Of a stretch of 64,000 bases of DNA, positions 27,343 to 37,333 are shown in pieces. The notes under the pieces were generated by a model that saw only the letters and a program-made list of their open reading frames with translations, had not been told where the DNA came from and did no database searches. The DNA is from Arthrospira sp. PCC 9108 (lineage in GTDB: Bacteria > Cyanobacteriota > Cyanobacteriia > Cyanobacteriales > Microcoleaceae), in contig CP066886.1 in assembly GCA_016745315.1 (NCBI GenBank), positions 4,216,501-4,280,500 of the forward strand. Reading direction: 5' to 3'. Both the position numbers and the translations under genes were made by a program. The stretch's first letter is position 1. Every line of letters starts with the position of its first letter.

Positions 27343-30300
27343 ATGGCTAAAAATAGTTTTAATCTTTCCGAATGGTCGATTCGACAACCTGTTCCCACTT
27401 TGGTGCTGTTTTTGATCCTGACGCTGGTGGGGTTGATGTCTTTTTTTCAACTGGGAATTGATGATACTCCTAATATAGATATTCCGGCGGTTACGGTGAC
27501 AGTTACACAACCGGGTGCGGGTCCTAATGAATTGGAAAATCAGGTGACAAAACAGGTCGAAGATGCGATCGCCGGATTAGGAAATATTGACCAACTTACC
27601 TCTACAGTCAGAGACGGAGTATCTACCACTACCGTGAGTTTTGTTTTGGGAACCGATAGCGATCGCGCTACTAATGATGTCCGTAATGCGATCGCTCAAA
27701 TTCGCCAAAGCCTACCCCAAGACATTAACGATCCTATTGTACAGCGTCTGCGATTTGCGGGCGGGTCGATTATGACCTATGCGGTAACATCACCCACCCG
27801 CTCAGTAGAAGAACTTAGCGATCTGGTCGATCGCACTATTAGCCGCGCCTTACTTAACGTTCCTGGTGTCGCCCAAATTCAACGACTCGGAGGAGTTGAC
27901 CGAGAAATTCGCGTCGAACTTCACCCCGATCGCATCCAAAGTTTAGGCATCACCACCACCCAAGTTAACGACCAAATTCGTGCTTTTAATATTAACCTTC
28001 CCGGAGGGCGATCGCAAGTAGGCGGTAGTGAAAAAAGTATCCGCACCCTCGGAAGCGCCCAAACCGTCGAAGCATTAAGAGACTATCCAATTATACTCCC
28101 CAATGGTAACTCAGTTCCCCTGTCCAGTATTGGCACGGTTACCGATGGTTTAGCAGAAGTCCGCCAAGTCGCCAAATTTGCAGACTTTCCCCTAGAGTCT
28201 AACAGTGAAATTGGTACTCCTGTTGTCGGCTTTTCCGTCCTCCGCAGTACCGGAAGCACCCTAGTATCAGTAGAACAAGGTATTCGCGAGCGCGTGGTAG
28301 ACCTACAAAAAACACTCCCAGAAGACATTAACCTAGAACTAATTGTCACCAGGGCTAATTCTATTCGCGAGTCCTATCAAGCCTCAGTGGATGCGTTAGT
28401 TATCGGTTCCATTTTAACCGTGGTGGTCGTCGGTGTATTTTTGCGAAACTGGCGACCAACTTTAATTACGGCGATCGCCTTACCTTTATCGATTTTACCC
28501 ACCTTCCTGGTGATGCGGATGTTTGATTATACCCTCAATGGGATGACTCTATTAGCCCTAGCTTTAGCCATGGGAAACCTAGTAGATGATGCTATCTGTA
28601 TGATGGAGAATATAGATCAGCACGTTGAGATGGGTAAACCTCCCTTTAAAGCTGCTATTGACGCTTCCCGCGAAATTGGGTTAGCCGTAGTCGCCACCAC
28701 CGCCACCATTGTCGCTGTCTTCCTTCCCGTCGCTTTTATGGGAGGGGTTCCCGGTCAATTTTTCCAACCCTTTGGAGTTACAGTAGCTACCTCTACCATG
28801 TTTTCTACCCTAGTCGCCTGTACCATGACTCCCCTATTGGGCGCTAGGTTACTTAAACAAAAATCAACACCTCCCAAAACTGACACTAATCACACCCGGC
28901 GGCGCTTCTCTCCCTATCGCAGCCTTTTGGCTTGGTCGTTGCGACACCGCATCACTACCCTGTTATTAGCGATCGCCTTTTTTATCGCCAGTTTACAATT
29001 AGTCCCCCTCATCCCCAAAGGCTTATTTAGTAGTGGAGATACTGGATTAAGTACCATTTCCCTTCAATTACCGCCCGGTTCCACTTTAGCCGAATTGGAA
29101 ACTACCACCCAAGAAGCGATCGCCCACTTAGCCGAAAATCCCGCCGTTGACAACGTTTTAGCAGTCTTGGGAAATCGTGGGGAAGGTGTCGTAGAAGTTA
29201 ACCAAGCTACCCTGTCTGTAAATTTAGTCCCCTCCGATGACCGGGAGATATCCCAGGCGGAATTTGAAACACAAATGAGAACCCGTTTTGCTCAAATTCC
29301 TGGCGCGAGAATTAGCTTTCAGTCCCAGGGTGCAGGTGGCGGCGGCAAGGATTTATCTATTGTTCTTAGTAGTGATAACCCCGATGCTTTGTTAGAAACT
29401 GCTAATGCTTTGGAAAGCCAAATGCGGTCAATTCCCGGACTCGTAGAAGTTACCTCTAGCGCTAGTTTGGTCAGACCGGAAATCTTGATTCGTCCTGACC
29501 CTAGAAGGGCTGGAGATTTGGGCGTTTCTGTACAGGCGATCGCCCGCACCGCTTTATTAGCTACCTTGGGTGATAACCAGTCGAATTTGGCTAAGTTTGA
29601 CTTACCCGATCGCCAAATTCCTATCCGAGTACAATTGGCTGAGGAGTTTCGCAATGATTTTGAGGCGATCGAAAATTTACGCATACCTACCCAGGATGGT
29701 CGATTAGTTCCCCTCTCTGCTGTCGCTGATATTACTATCGGTAGCGGTCCCGCTACTATTGACCGCTATTTCCGTTCCCGACAAGTACAATTAGAGGCTA
29801 ATTTAGAAGGTCTTTCCTTGGGTGATGCTCTCGCACTGGTAGAGGCTTTACCAGCTATGAACCCCCTACCGCCTGATGTACAACAGCAGTCCGAAGGTGA
29901 TGCTAGAATTATGATTGATGTCTTCACCCGCTTTCTCTCCGCTTTGGCTTTAGCTGTCTTGGGAATTTATGCCATCCTCGTATTGCTTTACAACAACTTT
30001 ATTATCCCCGTTACCATTTTGATGGCTTTACCTCTATCCCTCGGCGGCGCATTACTAGCCTTGATGGTTACTCAAAAAGAGTTGGGCTTATTTGCTCTCA
30101 TTGGTATTGTTCTGTTGATGGGTTTGGTCACTAAAAATGCCATCCTTTTGGTCGATTGTTCTATGGCTAATCAACAGATGGGAATGTCTCGATTTAATGC
30201 AGTCCTAGAAGCTGGATGCTCCCGACTGCGACCTATTTTGATGACCACTTTTTCTACCATCGCCGGTATGTTACCTATTGCTTTGGAGTGGGGCGCAGGT

Positions 30301-30501
30301 TCTCAGGTACGCAGTCCTATGGCGATCGCTGTTATTGGTGGAATGACTACATCTACCCTCTTAACTTTGGTCGTCGTTCCCGTTTGGTTTACCTATGTTG
30401 ATGGGTTCCAAAACTGGCTTAAAAATCCCTTTAAACCTAAACGGCGGCGCGTATCACCTGCTAAAAAAATGCCCAAAAATATGGCTTCTATCAAAGAATA
30501 A
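27343..30501 (+). CDS. RND (AcrB/HAE1-type) efflux transporter
   Basis: Full-length 1052-residue inner-membrane RND pump. The first helix follows WSIRQPVPTLVLFLILTLVG. Two large periplasmic loops follow, with porter-domain sequence QVEDAIAGLGNIDQLTSTVRDG. TM4 carries the proton-relay Asp pair in LALAMGNLVDDAICMMENI. GQFFQPFGVTVATSTMFSTL and the C-terminal repeat (KNAILLVDCSMANQQ) complete it. It exports drugs, metals or lipophiles using proton flow. No membrane-fusion adaptor or outer-membrane channel adjoins it, so those must be encoded elsewhere. Dense HIP1 sites mark it as long resident. Confidence 0.93.
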   Translation: MAKNSFNLSEWSIRQPVPTLVLFLILTLVGLMSFFQLGIDDTPNIDIPAVTVTVTQPGAGPNELENQVTKQVEDAIAGLGNIDQLTSTVRDGVSTTTVSFVLGTDSDRATNDVRNAIAQIRQSLPQDINDPIVQRLRFAGGSIMTYAVTSPTRSVEELSDLVDRTISRALLNVPGVAQIQRLGGVDREIRVELHPDRIQSLGITTTQVNDQIRAFNINLPGGRSQVGGSEKSIRTLGSAQTVEALRDYPIILPNGNSVPLSSIGTVTDGLAEVRQVAKFADFPLESNSEIGTPVVGFSVLRSTGSTLVSVEQGIRERVVDLQKTLPEDINLELIVTRANSIRESYQASVDALVIGSILTVVVVGVFLRNWRPTLITAIALPLSILPTFLVMRMFDYTLNGMTLLALALAMGNLVDDAICMMENIDQHVEMGKPPFKAAIDASREIGLAVVATTATIVAVFLPVAFMGGVPGQFFQPFGVTVATSTMFSTLVACTMTPLLGARLLKQKSTPPKTDTNHTRRRFSPYRSLLAWSLRHRITTLLLAIAFFIASLQLVPLIPKGLFSSGDTGLSTISLQLPPGSTLAELETTTQEAIAHLAENPAVDNVLAVLGNRGEGVVEVNQATLSVNLVPSDDREISQAEFETQMRTRFAQIPGARISFQSQGAGGGGKDLSIVLSSDNPDALLETANALESQMRSIPGLVEVTSSASLVRPEILIRPDPRRAGDLGVSVQAIARTALLATLGDNQSNLAKFDLPDRQIPIRVQLAEEFRNDFEAIENLRIPTQDGRLVPLSAVADITIGSGPATIDRYFRSRQVQLEANLEGLSLGDALALVEALPAMNPLPPDVQQQSEGDARIMIDVFTRFLSALALAVLGIYAILVLLYNNFIIPVTILMALPLSLGGALLALMVTQKELGLFALIGIVLLMGLVTKNAILLVDCSMANQQMGMSRFNAVLEAGCSRLRPILMTTFSTIAGMLPIALEWGAGSQVRSPMAIAVIGGMTTSTLLTLVVVPVWFTYVDGFQNWLKNPFKPKRRRVSPAKKMPKNMASIKE

Positions 30502-30572
30502 TCACCCTGATTTTGGGCTAGATGATTTTTTGTTCAACACCTAAAAAAAACGCCCGATTTTTCAGTAAAAGG

Positions 30573-30601
30573 TTGACAAATCATCAGCCCTAAGCTATAA
30601 T
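30573..30601 (+). promoter_or_regulatory. Perfect consensus sigma70 promoter with no annotated gene
   Basis: TTGACA (30573-30578), 17-bp spacer, TATAAT (30596-30601), all exact consensus. It points rightward in a gap between two convergent gene ends, towards the 3' end of the antisense WD40 gene. Transcription should begin near 30608. Directly downstream is a 10-codon frame (30620-30652) preceded by GGGG. Confidence 0.75.
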
Positions 30602-30607
30602 GGTATC

Positions 30608-30698
30608 GTTGGGGTTGATATGGCTATACGCTTGATTTTTTATTCAACATAGTTAAACCAGAGGGGGTGGTAGTGTGGGAGGGGTGGAGGTTTCAGCC
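30608..30698 (+). ncRNA. Candidate small RNA or antisense transcript
   Basis: The only sequence downstream of the consensus promoter before the WD40 gene's stop. It contains gattttttattcaaca, a near-copy of gattttttgttcaaca 110 bp upstream, and then a G-rich stretch. The 3' end is not defined because no clear terminator is visible; the transcript could run antisense into the WD40 gene. Expression is inferred only from the promoter. Confidence 0.3.
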
Positions 30699-32888
30699 CT
30701 AGCCCTGAATGGTTAAAAAATAGATCTGTCCGCCGCCATCACCGGCGACCACGGTACAGCCATCAGAAGCGATCGCACAGCATCGGACAGAAGAAGAAGT
30801 GATCAACTTAGCGAGGACGGTTCCGGTGTTCAAATCCCATAACTTGAGGGTATCGTCAAAAGACCCGGACAGAGCCCGCTTACCGTCTGGGGTGACAGCC
30901 ACAGCATTAACCGATCGCCGATGAGCCACAAGCGATCGCACTTCTCGTCCCGTGAGCAAATCCCATAACTTGATCGTATCGTCAAAAGACCCGGACAGAG
31001 CCTGCTGACCGTCTGGGGTAATCGCCAACGCATCAACCCAACGGCGATGACCGACAAGCGATCGCACTTCTAGTCCCGTGTGCAAATCCCAGAGTTTAAG
31101 GGTGTTATCCTCCGACCCCGAAAGCCCCCACCTACCATCAGGAGTAATCGCCACAGCCGAAACCGAATCATCATGACCCATAAATGAGCGAATTTCCTTG
31201 AGAGTCCTCATATCCCAAAGTTTAAGGGTGTTATCCTCCGACCCCGAAAGCGCCCACTTCCCATCAGAGGTAATCGCCACCGCCCTAACCGGGTCAGTAT
31301 GACCAGTCAGAGAAAATAATTCCTGTCCCGACTCCAAATCCCACAGCTTGAGAGTAGTATCCTCCGACCCAGATAAAGCCCGTTTACCGTCCGGGGTAAT
31401 CGCCACCGTCCTGACCCAATCACTGTGACCCACAAAGCAGCGCAACTCCTGTCCCGTCTGCAAATCCCACAACTTGAGAGTTTCATCATAGGAAGCCGAC
31501 AGAGCCCACCTATCATTAGGGGTAATTGCTACAGCAGAGATAGCATCACTATGACCGAGGAAACAATCTAACTCCTCTTCCGTAGCCAAATCCCAAAGTT
31601 TGAGAGTCTGGTCAAAAGACCCCGAAAGCCCCTGCTTACCGTCTGGAGTAATCGCCACATCCCAAACCCAACGACGATGACCCGCAAAAGATCGCAACTC
31701 TTCCCCGGTTTGTAAATCCCAAAGTTTCAAAGTCTTATCAAAAGACCCAGACAGAGCCCTTTCACCGTCTGGAGTAATCGCCACCGCATTAACCGAATCC
31801 TCATGACCCGCAAAAGTTCGCAACTCTTCCCCGGTTTGTAAATCCCAGAATTTAAGAGTCTGGTCAAAAGACCCCGACAGAGCCCGTTTACCATTAGGAG
31901 TAATCGCCAACGCCCAAACTGAACCCTCGTGACCCGCAAAAGTTCGCAACTCTTCCCCGGTTTGTAAATCCCAAAGTTTCAAAGTCTTATCAAAAGAAGC
32001 CGATAGAGCCCGTTTACCATCAGGAGTAATCGCCACCGCCGCCACCAAATCCCCGTGACCCGTAAAAGTTCGTATTTCCTCCCCTGTCACCAAATCCCAC
32101 AGCCTGAGAGTAGTATCTTTTGAACCCGACAGAGCCCGTTTACCGTCTGGAGTCATCGCCACCGCCGTCACCCAATCCCCATGACCCGCAAAAGTTCGCA
32201 ACTCTTCGCCAGTCCGCAAATCCCACATTTTGAGGGTATTATCATAGGAGCCGGAAATCGCCCGCTTACCGCTAGGGCTAATCGCCAAAGCCAAGACCCT
32301 ACAAGTATGACCCTGAAGCGATCGCACCACTCGTCCCGTCTTCAAATTCCACAGTTTTAGGGTAGTATCTCCCGAAGCCGACACACCAGCCCTACCATCA
32401 GGAGTAATCGCCACCGCATTAACCGAGTCTCCGTGACCCACCAAAGTCCGAATCAGCACCCCATCAGGGGAATCAAAACAGGGAAACAGCGGACAAAACC
32501 AAGACCGATCCTGATATTGTTTCACCTGTTCGATAAAGTCTTTAATCCCCGGTTCCGAGAAATATAATAGCCGTCCCAGCAATTGTTCCGCCAACTGGCT
32601 GTTATCTTCCTCCAAAATATGAGAAGACATCAGCAAAGACTTTTGAATCAATTGGAAAACCCGTTGCTGACCTGGGGACACCAAAGATAAAGCCAAATCA
32701 TAATCATCAATTAGCGCCCGGATCCCCACATTGGCTAACTTTTGTTCCAAAAAGCCAAAATCCATTAACCAATCAACCAAGCGCTTTATATCCTTAATTT
32801 CCGCCAGATAAATAGGTTGGTGTCGTAACACATGGAGACGGTCTTCTGGTAACTGTTCAGTCAGCCAATGGGTCAGTTTTTGGGTCAT
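30699..32888 (-). CDS. WD40 repeat protein, second gene of split STAND operon
   Basis: 729 residues. Residues 1-145 are helical (PIYLAEIKDIKRLVDWLMDF, LIDDYDLALSLVS) and resemble the linker that joins NACHT and WD40 parts in single-chain STAND proteins. Then come 13 clear WD40 repeats plus a degenerate fourteenth, each about 42 residues (for example TLKLWDLQTGEELRTFAGH), enough for two seven-bladed propellers. The repeats are very alike, so gene conversion is likely. The ATG overlaps the stop of the upstream NTPase gene (ATGA), with GGAG just before it, so translation is coupled. Its likely role is as sensor or scaffold for the NTPase. Confidence 0.88.
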   Translation of the reverse strand: MTQKLTHWLTEQLPEDRLHVLRHQPIYLAEIKDIKRLVDWLMDFGFLEQKLANVGIRALIDDYDLALSLVSPGQQRVFQLIQKSLLMSSHILEEDNSQLAEQLLGRLLYFSEPGIKDFIEQVKQYQDRSWFCPLFPCFDSPDGVLIRTLVGHGDSVNAVAITPDGRAGVSASGDTTLKLWNLKTGRVVRSLQGHTCRVLALAISPSGKRAISGSYDNTLKMWDLRTGEELRTFAGHGDWVTAVAMTPDGKRALSGSKDTTLRLWDLVTGEEIRTFTGHGDLVAAVAITPDGKRALSASFDKTLKLWDLQTGEELRTFAGHEGSVWALAITPNGKRALSGSFDQTLKFWDLQTGEELRTFAGHEDSVNAVAITPDGERALSGSFDKTLKLWDLQTGEELRSFAGHRRWVWDVAITPDGKQGLSGSFDQTLKLWDLATEEELDCFLGHSDAISAVAITPNDRWALSASYDETLKLWDLQTGQELRCFVGHSDWVRTVAITPDGKRALSGSEDTTLKLWDLESGQELFSLTGHTDPVRAVAITSDGKWALSGSEDNTLKLWDMRTLKEIRSFMGHDDSVSAVAITPDGRWGLSGSEDNTLKLWDLHTGLEVRSLVGHRRWVDALAITPDGQQALSGSFDDTIKLWDLLTGREVRSLVAHRRSVNAVAVTPDGKRALSGSFDDTLKLWDLNTGTVLAKLITSSSVRCCAIASDGCTVVAGDGGGQIYFLTIQG

Positions 32889-34807
32889 AAAGGCGCTCCC
32901 TTCGCTAAATTCTCCACAATACCACGTTTAAGCTCTTCAAGATTCACACCAGAATCAGCCGATTGCTTCTCCAGGAAATCATGAAAAGACCCGTGGTAAA
33001 TACTGTATCGAGTTTCGTTGTCAATCATTTGCACCTGCAAAAATTGAGCCCATTGTTCCAGAACTTTAGATAGCACCGACTCTTCTACCCCCGTCAACTT
33101 CGCCAGCAAACGACGAGAAACAGGTTCGCGCACTTTGGATAATACATAAATGGCGCGAATTTGAGCCATAGGTAAGGATTTATGATTAATCCTGATCATC
33201 TGCCAGTGGTGATGATAATACCCCCACAAACCAATCGGTAAAGTCTCCAGACTTTTACCATCATAAACCCCATTATGGATGTCATTCAACACATAGCACA
33301 AATACATGAAGTTATTTTCACTTTTGGCGACCAGTTGAGTACAAAACTGTTCCGCTGTTAACTTTTGCGATGCCATCCACTTTTGAATTAGGGGACTTTT
33401 AGACAGGCGCTTATTCGTGTATTGACCAGCATCCCAAGCACTTTCTGCCCGATACTGCATTAAATTACAGATGGTTTGATGGTCACTTACTGGCAAGGGC
33501 AGTTGTTTAGAACGTTTGGAGATGATAAAATAGACATTCTCCGGCAGTTTATCTGGTAAGTAAAGCACATTACTTCCCGGTGTTTGACTAGATAAATCCA
33601 CCTCGTTTAAAGCATCCACAACTACCACTAACTTTTTCCCCCGTGGTAGCTTCTCGCTGGCTTCCTTCAACAGCCCAGCCAAAACTTTACCATTTCGCAG
33701 GGCGTTTTCTGGTAAACTGGTATAGTCCAGTTGATAACCTTTAATTAGTGCCGTGCAGATATTTTCTAAGAATTGTCGTGCCGTAACTTTTCCCAGAGAA
33801 TTGCTGTTAAAATAACTGAGACAATGACCTTGACACAATTGGACTAAACGCGCGAGGATGGCGGTTTTCCCATAACCAGAATCTGCTTCTAACACAAAAT
33901 AACCTTGGGATTTTGTTTGCAGAAACTCCAGAATTTCTTGGAAAACATGGGTGCGCCCCACAAAATCCTTTGTTGTATCAGCTATGATACTTTCGCATTG
34001 TGGCGAAATCTTAAAAAGCGTTTGTGTCTGATCTAAATAAGGTTCTAAGGCTTCCTGAATGGCTCCTAGTTCGTCATCCAAGCCTGTGTTTAACTGTTTT
34101 AAAATTTTCAGGATGTCCTGTTGAGTAATGGCTATTTGATGGGCGGATGTCAGACTATCCCGCAGCCAATCTAATACCATACCATGAAAAACTTGCCCCC
34201 CTTTAGCAGCATCTTGTTTCCAGATTTCTGCTAGATTATGGGCAAACCGTTTATGCAGATGTTGACTAATGGCATTGATGGCATCTTGGTAATGGTGAAT
34301 ACCTTTAGGTAAATGGGATTTATGCTGTTCCATTAACCAGGTAATTAGAGATTGCCAACTATCGAGATCCAGAGTTTTTAAGAAAATATCTGAACCGTTA
34401 GCCGCTAATGTATAACGCAAATGCTCTTGACCAATAGCTGGATAGTCGGGATCTAGGGAACTACTGGGTTCGATTTGTAGCCAGTATTTTTGAGTATTTT
34501 TGGCTAAATTCTTTAATTCGGGGGCGATATTTTGATAGGATTGTTTTTGGGAGATTTGCAAGATTCCTAAAGCGATCGCACCTCCCACAGATTTGGCTAA
34601 TTTTTCCTTACTCAAACCCGGGGATGTTTCCCCTAGTTTTTTGGCAAAATCCAGCAATTTACTGGCTGTGATACTGTTAGCAAGAGGTTCCGTAAAATGT
34701 CTGTACAAGGGGGTAGCGGCTTTGGTGTAACCTGTAACGACGGAACCTACAGACAGTAAGGCTGTCACCTCTAGGAATAATTTGTGTTGCTTAACGGTGT
34801 TGATCAT
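32885..34807 (-). CDS. STAND/NACHT-type NTPase, first gene of split operon
   Basis: 640 residues. The N-terminal 280 are helical with a hydrophobic start (LFLEVTALLSVGSVVTGYTK), a possible effector or membrane-active module I cannot name. The NTPase core begins FVGRTHVFQEILEFL (282-296), with P-loop LEADSGYGKTAILARL (about 306-321) and Walker B KLVVVVDALNEVD (about 392-404). A winged-helix/helical region follows, ending YSIYHGSFHDFLEKQ, as in proteins where WD40 or TPR sensors normally continue in the same chain. Here the chain ends and the WD40 part is a separate coupled gene. STAND proteins act as signalling switches, many in phage defence; that role is inference. Confidence 0.82.
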   Translation of the reverse strand: MINTVKQHKLFLEVTALLSVGSVVTGYTKAATPLYRHFTEPLANSITASKLLDFAKKLGETSPGLSKEKLAKSVGGAIALGILQISQKQSYQNIAPELKNLAKNTQKYWLQIEPSSSLDPDYPAIGQEHLRYTLAANGSDIFLKTLDLDSWQSLITWLMEQHKSHLPKGIHHYQDAINAISQHLHKRFAHNLAEIWKQDAAKGGQVFHGMVLDWLRDSLTSAHQIAITQQDILKILKQLNTGLDDELGAIQEALEPYLDQTQTLFKISPQCESIIADTTKDFVGRTHVFQEILEFLQTKSQGYFVLEADSGYGKTAILARLVQLCQGHCLSYFNSNSLGKVTARQFLENICTALIKGYQLDYTSLPENALRNGKVLAGLLKEASEKLPRGKKLVVVVDALNEVDLSSQTPGSNVLYLPDKLPENVYFIISKRSKQLPLPVSDHQTICNLMQYRAESAWDAGQYTNKRLSKSPLIQKWMASQKLTAEQFCTQLVAKSENNFMYLCYVLNDIHNGVYDGKSLETLPIGLWGYYHHHWQMIRINHKSLPMAQIRAIYVLSKVREPVSRRLLAKLTGVEESVLSKVLEQWAQFLQVQMIDNETRYSIYHGSFHDFLEKQSADSGVNLEELKRGIVENLAKGAPL

Positions 34808-35286
34808 AATTTTGTATATGCTAGTGATGTTAACCGAGCAAACCTCTAGGCAATTCCGAGGATATAACTAGGATAGAGTCTATGGTAGGCTGAATTTTAG
34901 AGATAGCAGCAATACATAAACTTATTTTCACTTTTGACCCTGATCCTAGGCCACTCTCCTAGGATAGATTTTCACAACAATACTCTGTGATGTATTTTGA
35001 ACCCATATTTTCAAGAATATCTTGATAGTTATATTCTTGAGCCATCTCTGATTATGCCACAGACTTTGATGCCATATTGTATCAGATTATGCCCTTCCGT
35101 GATCATCTGGGTGAACTAACCTCTGAGTCACAATTACAAGCGATCGCCACACCAACACCGATCCTATATTTGAGGATACAATGGCGACCAGAAAGCACTA
35201 TCGACCTCGATCTGGTTTCGACCCTGATCTCCGACTTGTCAAGCTACACTGTCTGATAGACGGTAACAGTAAGGAAATTCGCGATT
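34808..35286. other. Intergenic region between STAND gene and speA
   Basis: 479 bp between divergent genes. It is AT-rich on the left and has one HIP1-like site. A short open frame (35089-35256) is the only coding candidate. No RNA gene or strong promoter pair was recognised. Confidence 0.45.
35089..35256 (+). CDS. Possible 55-aa small protein
   Basis: ATG to TGA, 55 codons, reading MPFRDHLGELTSESQLQAIA at the start and ending DLSSYTV. It ends 30 bp before speA and could be a short upstream gene in the same transcript. No ribosome binding site is clear and no family is recognised; it may be chance. Confidence 0.2.
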   Translation: MPFRDHLGELTSESQLQAIATPTPILYLRIQWRPESTIDLDLVSTLISDLSSYTV

Positions 35287-37248
35287 ATGAAATTACAACC
35301 CCTGACCCCTTCTACTTCTGACCCGGTTTCTGATCATGGGGTATCTGACCAGGTGCGAACTTGGACCATTGAAGATAGCGAGAAACTCTACCGCATTCAG
35401 GGTTGGGGTGAACCTTACTTTTCTATTAATGCTGCGGGTCATATCACGGTCTCCCCTCAAGGCGATCGCGGTGGGTCTATTGATTTATATGAGTTGGTGG
35501 AGTCTCTGAAAAAACGAAATTTGGGGCTACCTTTATTGATCCGCTTTCCTGATATCCTGGAAGACCGCATTGAGCGCCTAAATGCTTGTTTTTCTAAGGC
35601 GATCGCCCGCTATAACTATCCCGGAGTTTATCGGGGAGTATATCCGGTTAAATGTAACCAAGAACGTCATCTAATTGAGGATTTGGTGCGCTTCGGTGAA
35701 CCTTATCAATTGGGATTAGAAGCGGGTTCTAAGCCAGAATTATTGATTGCTTTGGCTTGTCTGACTACTCCCGGCTCTCTACTAATTTGTAATGGTTATA
35801 AAGACCAAAAATATATCGAAACTGCCATGTTAGCCCAACGGTTGGGACGTAAAACTATTATCGTCATGGAACAGTTGGAAGAAGTGGAATTAGCCATAGC
35901 AGCTAGTCAAAATCTGGGTATACAACCGACTTTAGGAGTGCGGGCGAAATTGGGAAGCCGAGGTGTAGGACGTTGGGGAGGTTCGACGGGCGATCGCGCT
36001 AAGTTTGGTTTAACTATTCCTGAAATTATCCAGGTATGCGATCGCCTCCAAGGTTTGGGAATGTTAGATTGTTTGCAACTCCTACACTTTCATATTGGCT
36101 CACAAATATCCTCTATTAGTGCTATTAAAGATGCCATTCGAGAGGCTAGTCAAATTTATGTGGAACTGGCTAAATTAGGCGCTAATATGCAATATCTCGA
36201 TGTGGGCGGCGGTTTGGGAGTCGATTATGATGGCTCTAAAAGTAACGCCCCGGCTTCTAAAAACTACAATATGCAAAATTATGCTAATGATATTGTCGCT
36301 GAAGTTAAGGAAGCCTGCGAGGAGGGAAAAGTTAATGCGCCGGTTTTGATTAGTGAAAGTGGTAGGGCGATCGCTTCTCATCAGTCTATCTTGGTTTTTG
36401 ATATCCTAGGAAGTAGTGAACCCACAGCCGAAAATCCCCCTACTATTAATGATGATGATCATTTGATTCTCAGGAATTTAGCCGAAACCTATCAATCTAT
36501 TAATCCTGAGAATTACCAAGAAGCCTATCACGACGCGATCCAGTTTAAAGGGGAGGCGATTAGTGTATTTAATTTCGGTTACTTGAATTTACGCGATCGC
36601 GCCAAAGCTGAACAATTATATTGGGCTTGCTGTCATCAAATCCGCGACATTCTTCGGGGTTTGGAAACCATCCCTGATGACTTGAAAAATCTTGAGCAGA
36701 TTATGGCTTCTATATACTATGTAAATCTGTCCGTGTTTAAGTCTGCGCCGGACTCCTGGGCTATTGACCAACTTTTTCCGATTATGCCGATTCATCGTCT
36801 GAATGAAGAACCGACTCAGAGGGCGACCTTGGCAGATTTAACCTGTGATAGCGATGGTAAAATTGACAGCTTTATCAATTGGGGAGAATCTAAACCTATT
36901 TTAGAATTGCACCCCCTCACCCCCTCACAACCCTACTATTTGGGGATGTTTTTGGCGGGCGCATATCAGGAAATTATGGGGAATTTACATAACTTATTTG
37001 GCGATACCCATGTAGTTCATATTAAACTCAATCCTCAAGGTTATGCGGTGGAATATGTCATCAAAGGGGACACTATGAATGAGGTTTTGGGTTATGTACA
37101 ATATGACAGTGAGGATTTGGTGGAAAGTATCCGCCGCCAAACTGAACAAGCCCTTCAGTCCCAAAAAATTACCATCGAAGAATCTCAGCTTCTCCTACAA
37201 AACTATGAACGCAGTTTGACCCAATATACCTATTTGACCTCTCACTGA
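35287..37248 (+). CDS. speA: Biosynthetic arginine decarboxylase
   Basis: PLP-dependent fold-III decarboxylase making agmatine for polyamine synthesis. The 653-residue length fits SpeA. The PLP lysine is in VYPVKCNQERHLIEDL; GLEAGSKPELLIAL and LLHFHIGSQISS are barrel motifs; the Gly-rich YLDVGGGLGVDYDGS binds phosphate; and the second-subunit cysteine region is represented by FLAGAYQEIMGNLHNLFGD. It competes with argZ, also in this window, for arginine. Monocistronic, followed by a galU-like gene. Confidence 0.94.
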   Translation: MKLQPLTPSTSDPVSDHGVSDQVRTWTIEDSEKLYRIQGWGEPYFSINAAGHITVSPQGDRGGSIDLYELVESLKKRNLGLPLLIRFPDILEDRIERLNACFSKAIARYNYPGVYRGVYPVKCNQERHLIEDLVRFGEPYQLGLEAGSKPELLIALACLTTPGSLLICNGYKDQKYIETAMLAQRLGRKTIIVMEQLEEVELAIAASQNLGIQPTLGVRAKLGSRGVGRWGGSTGDRAKFGLTIPEIIQVCDRLQGLGMLDCLQLLHFHIGSQISSISAIKDAIREASQIYVELAKLGANMQYLDVGGGLGVDYDGSKSNAPASKNYNMQNYANDIVAEVKEACEEGKVNAPVLISESGRAIASHQSILVFDILGSSEPTAENPPTINDDDHLILRNLAETYQSINPENYQEAYHDAIQFKGEAISVFNFGYLNLRDRAKAEQLYWACCHQIRDILRGLETIPDDLKNLEQIMASIYYVNLSVFKSAPDSWAIDQLFPIMPIHRLNEEPTQRATLADLTCDSDGKIDSFINWGESKPILELHPLTPSQPYYLGMFLAGAYQEIMGNLHNLFGDTHVVHIKLNPQGYAVEYVIKGDTMNEVLGYVQYDSEDLVESIRRQTEQALQSQKITIEESQLLLQNYERSLTQYTYLTSH

Positions 37249-37333
37249 TGCTCAAATTTTACGGAATTACCCCAATTTCAGCATAAAATAAGTTAAAATA
37301 TACAGGTTTCCCTAAAGGGGATAATTTGAGACT

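Noticed and set aside
30620..30652. 10-codon frame MAIRLIFYST after the consensus promoter
   Set aside because: Too short to support as a gene; mentioned only with the candidate small RNA.
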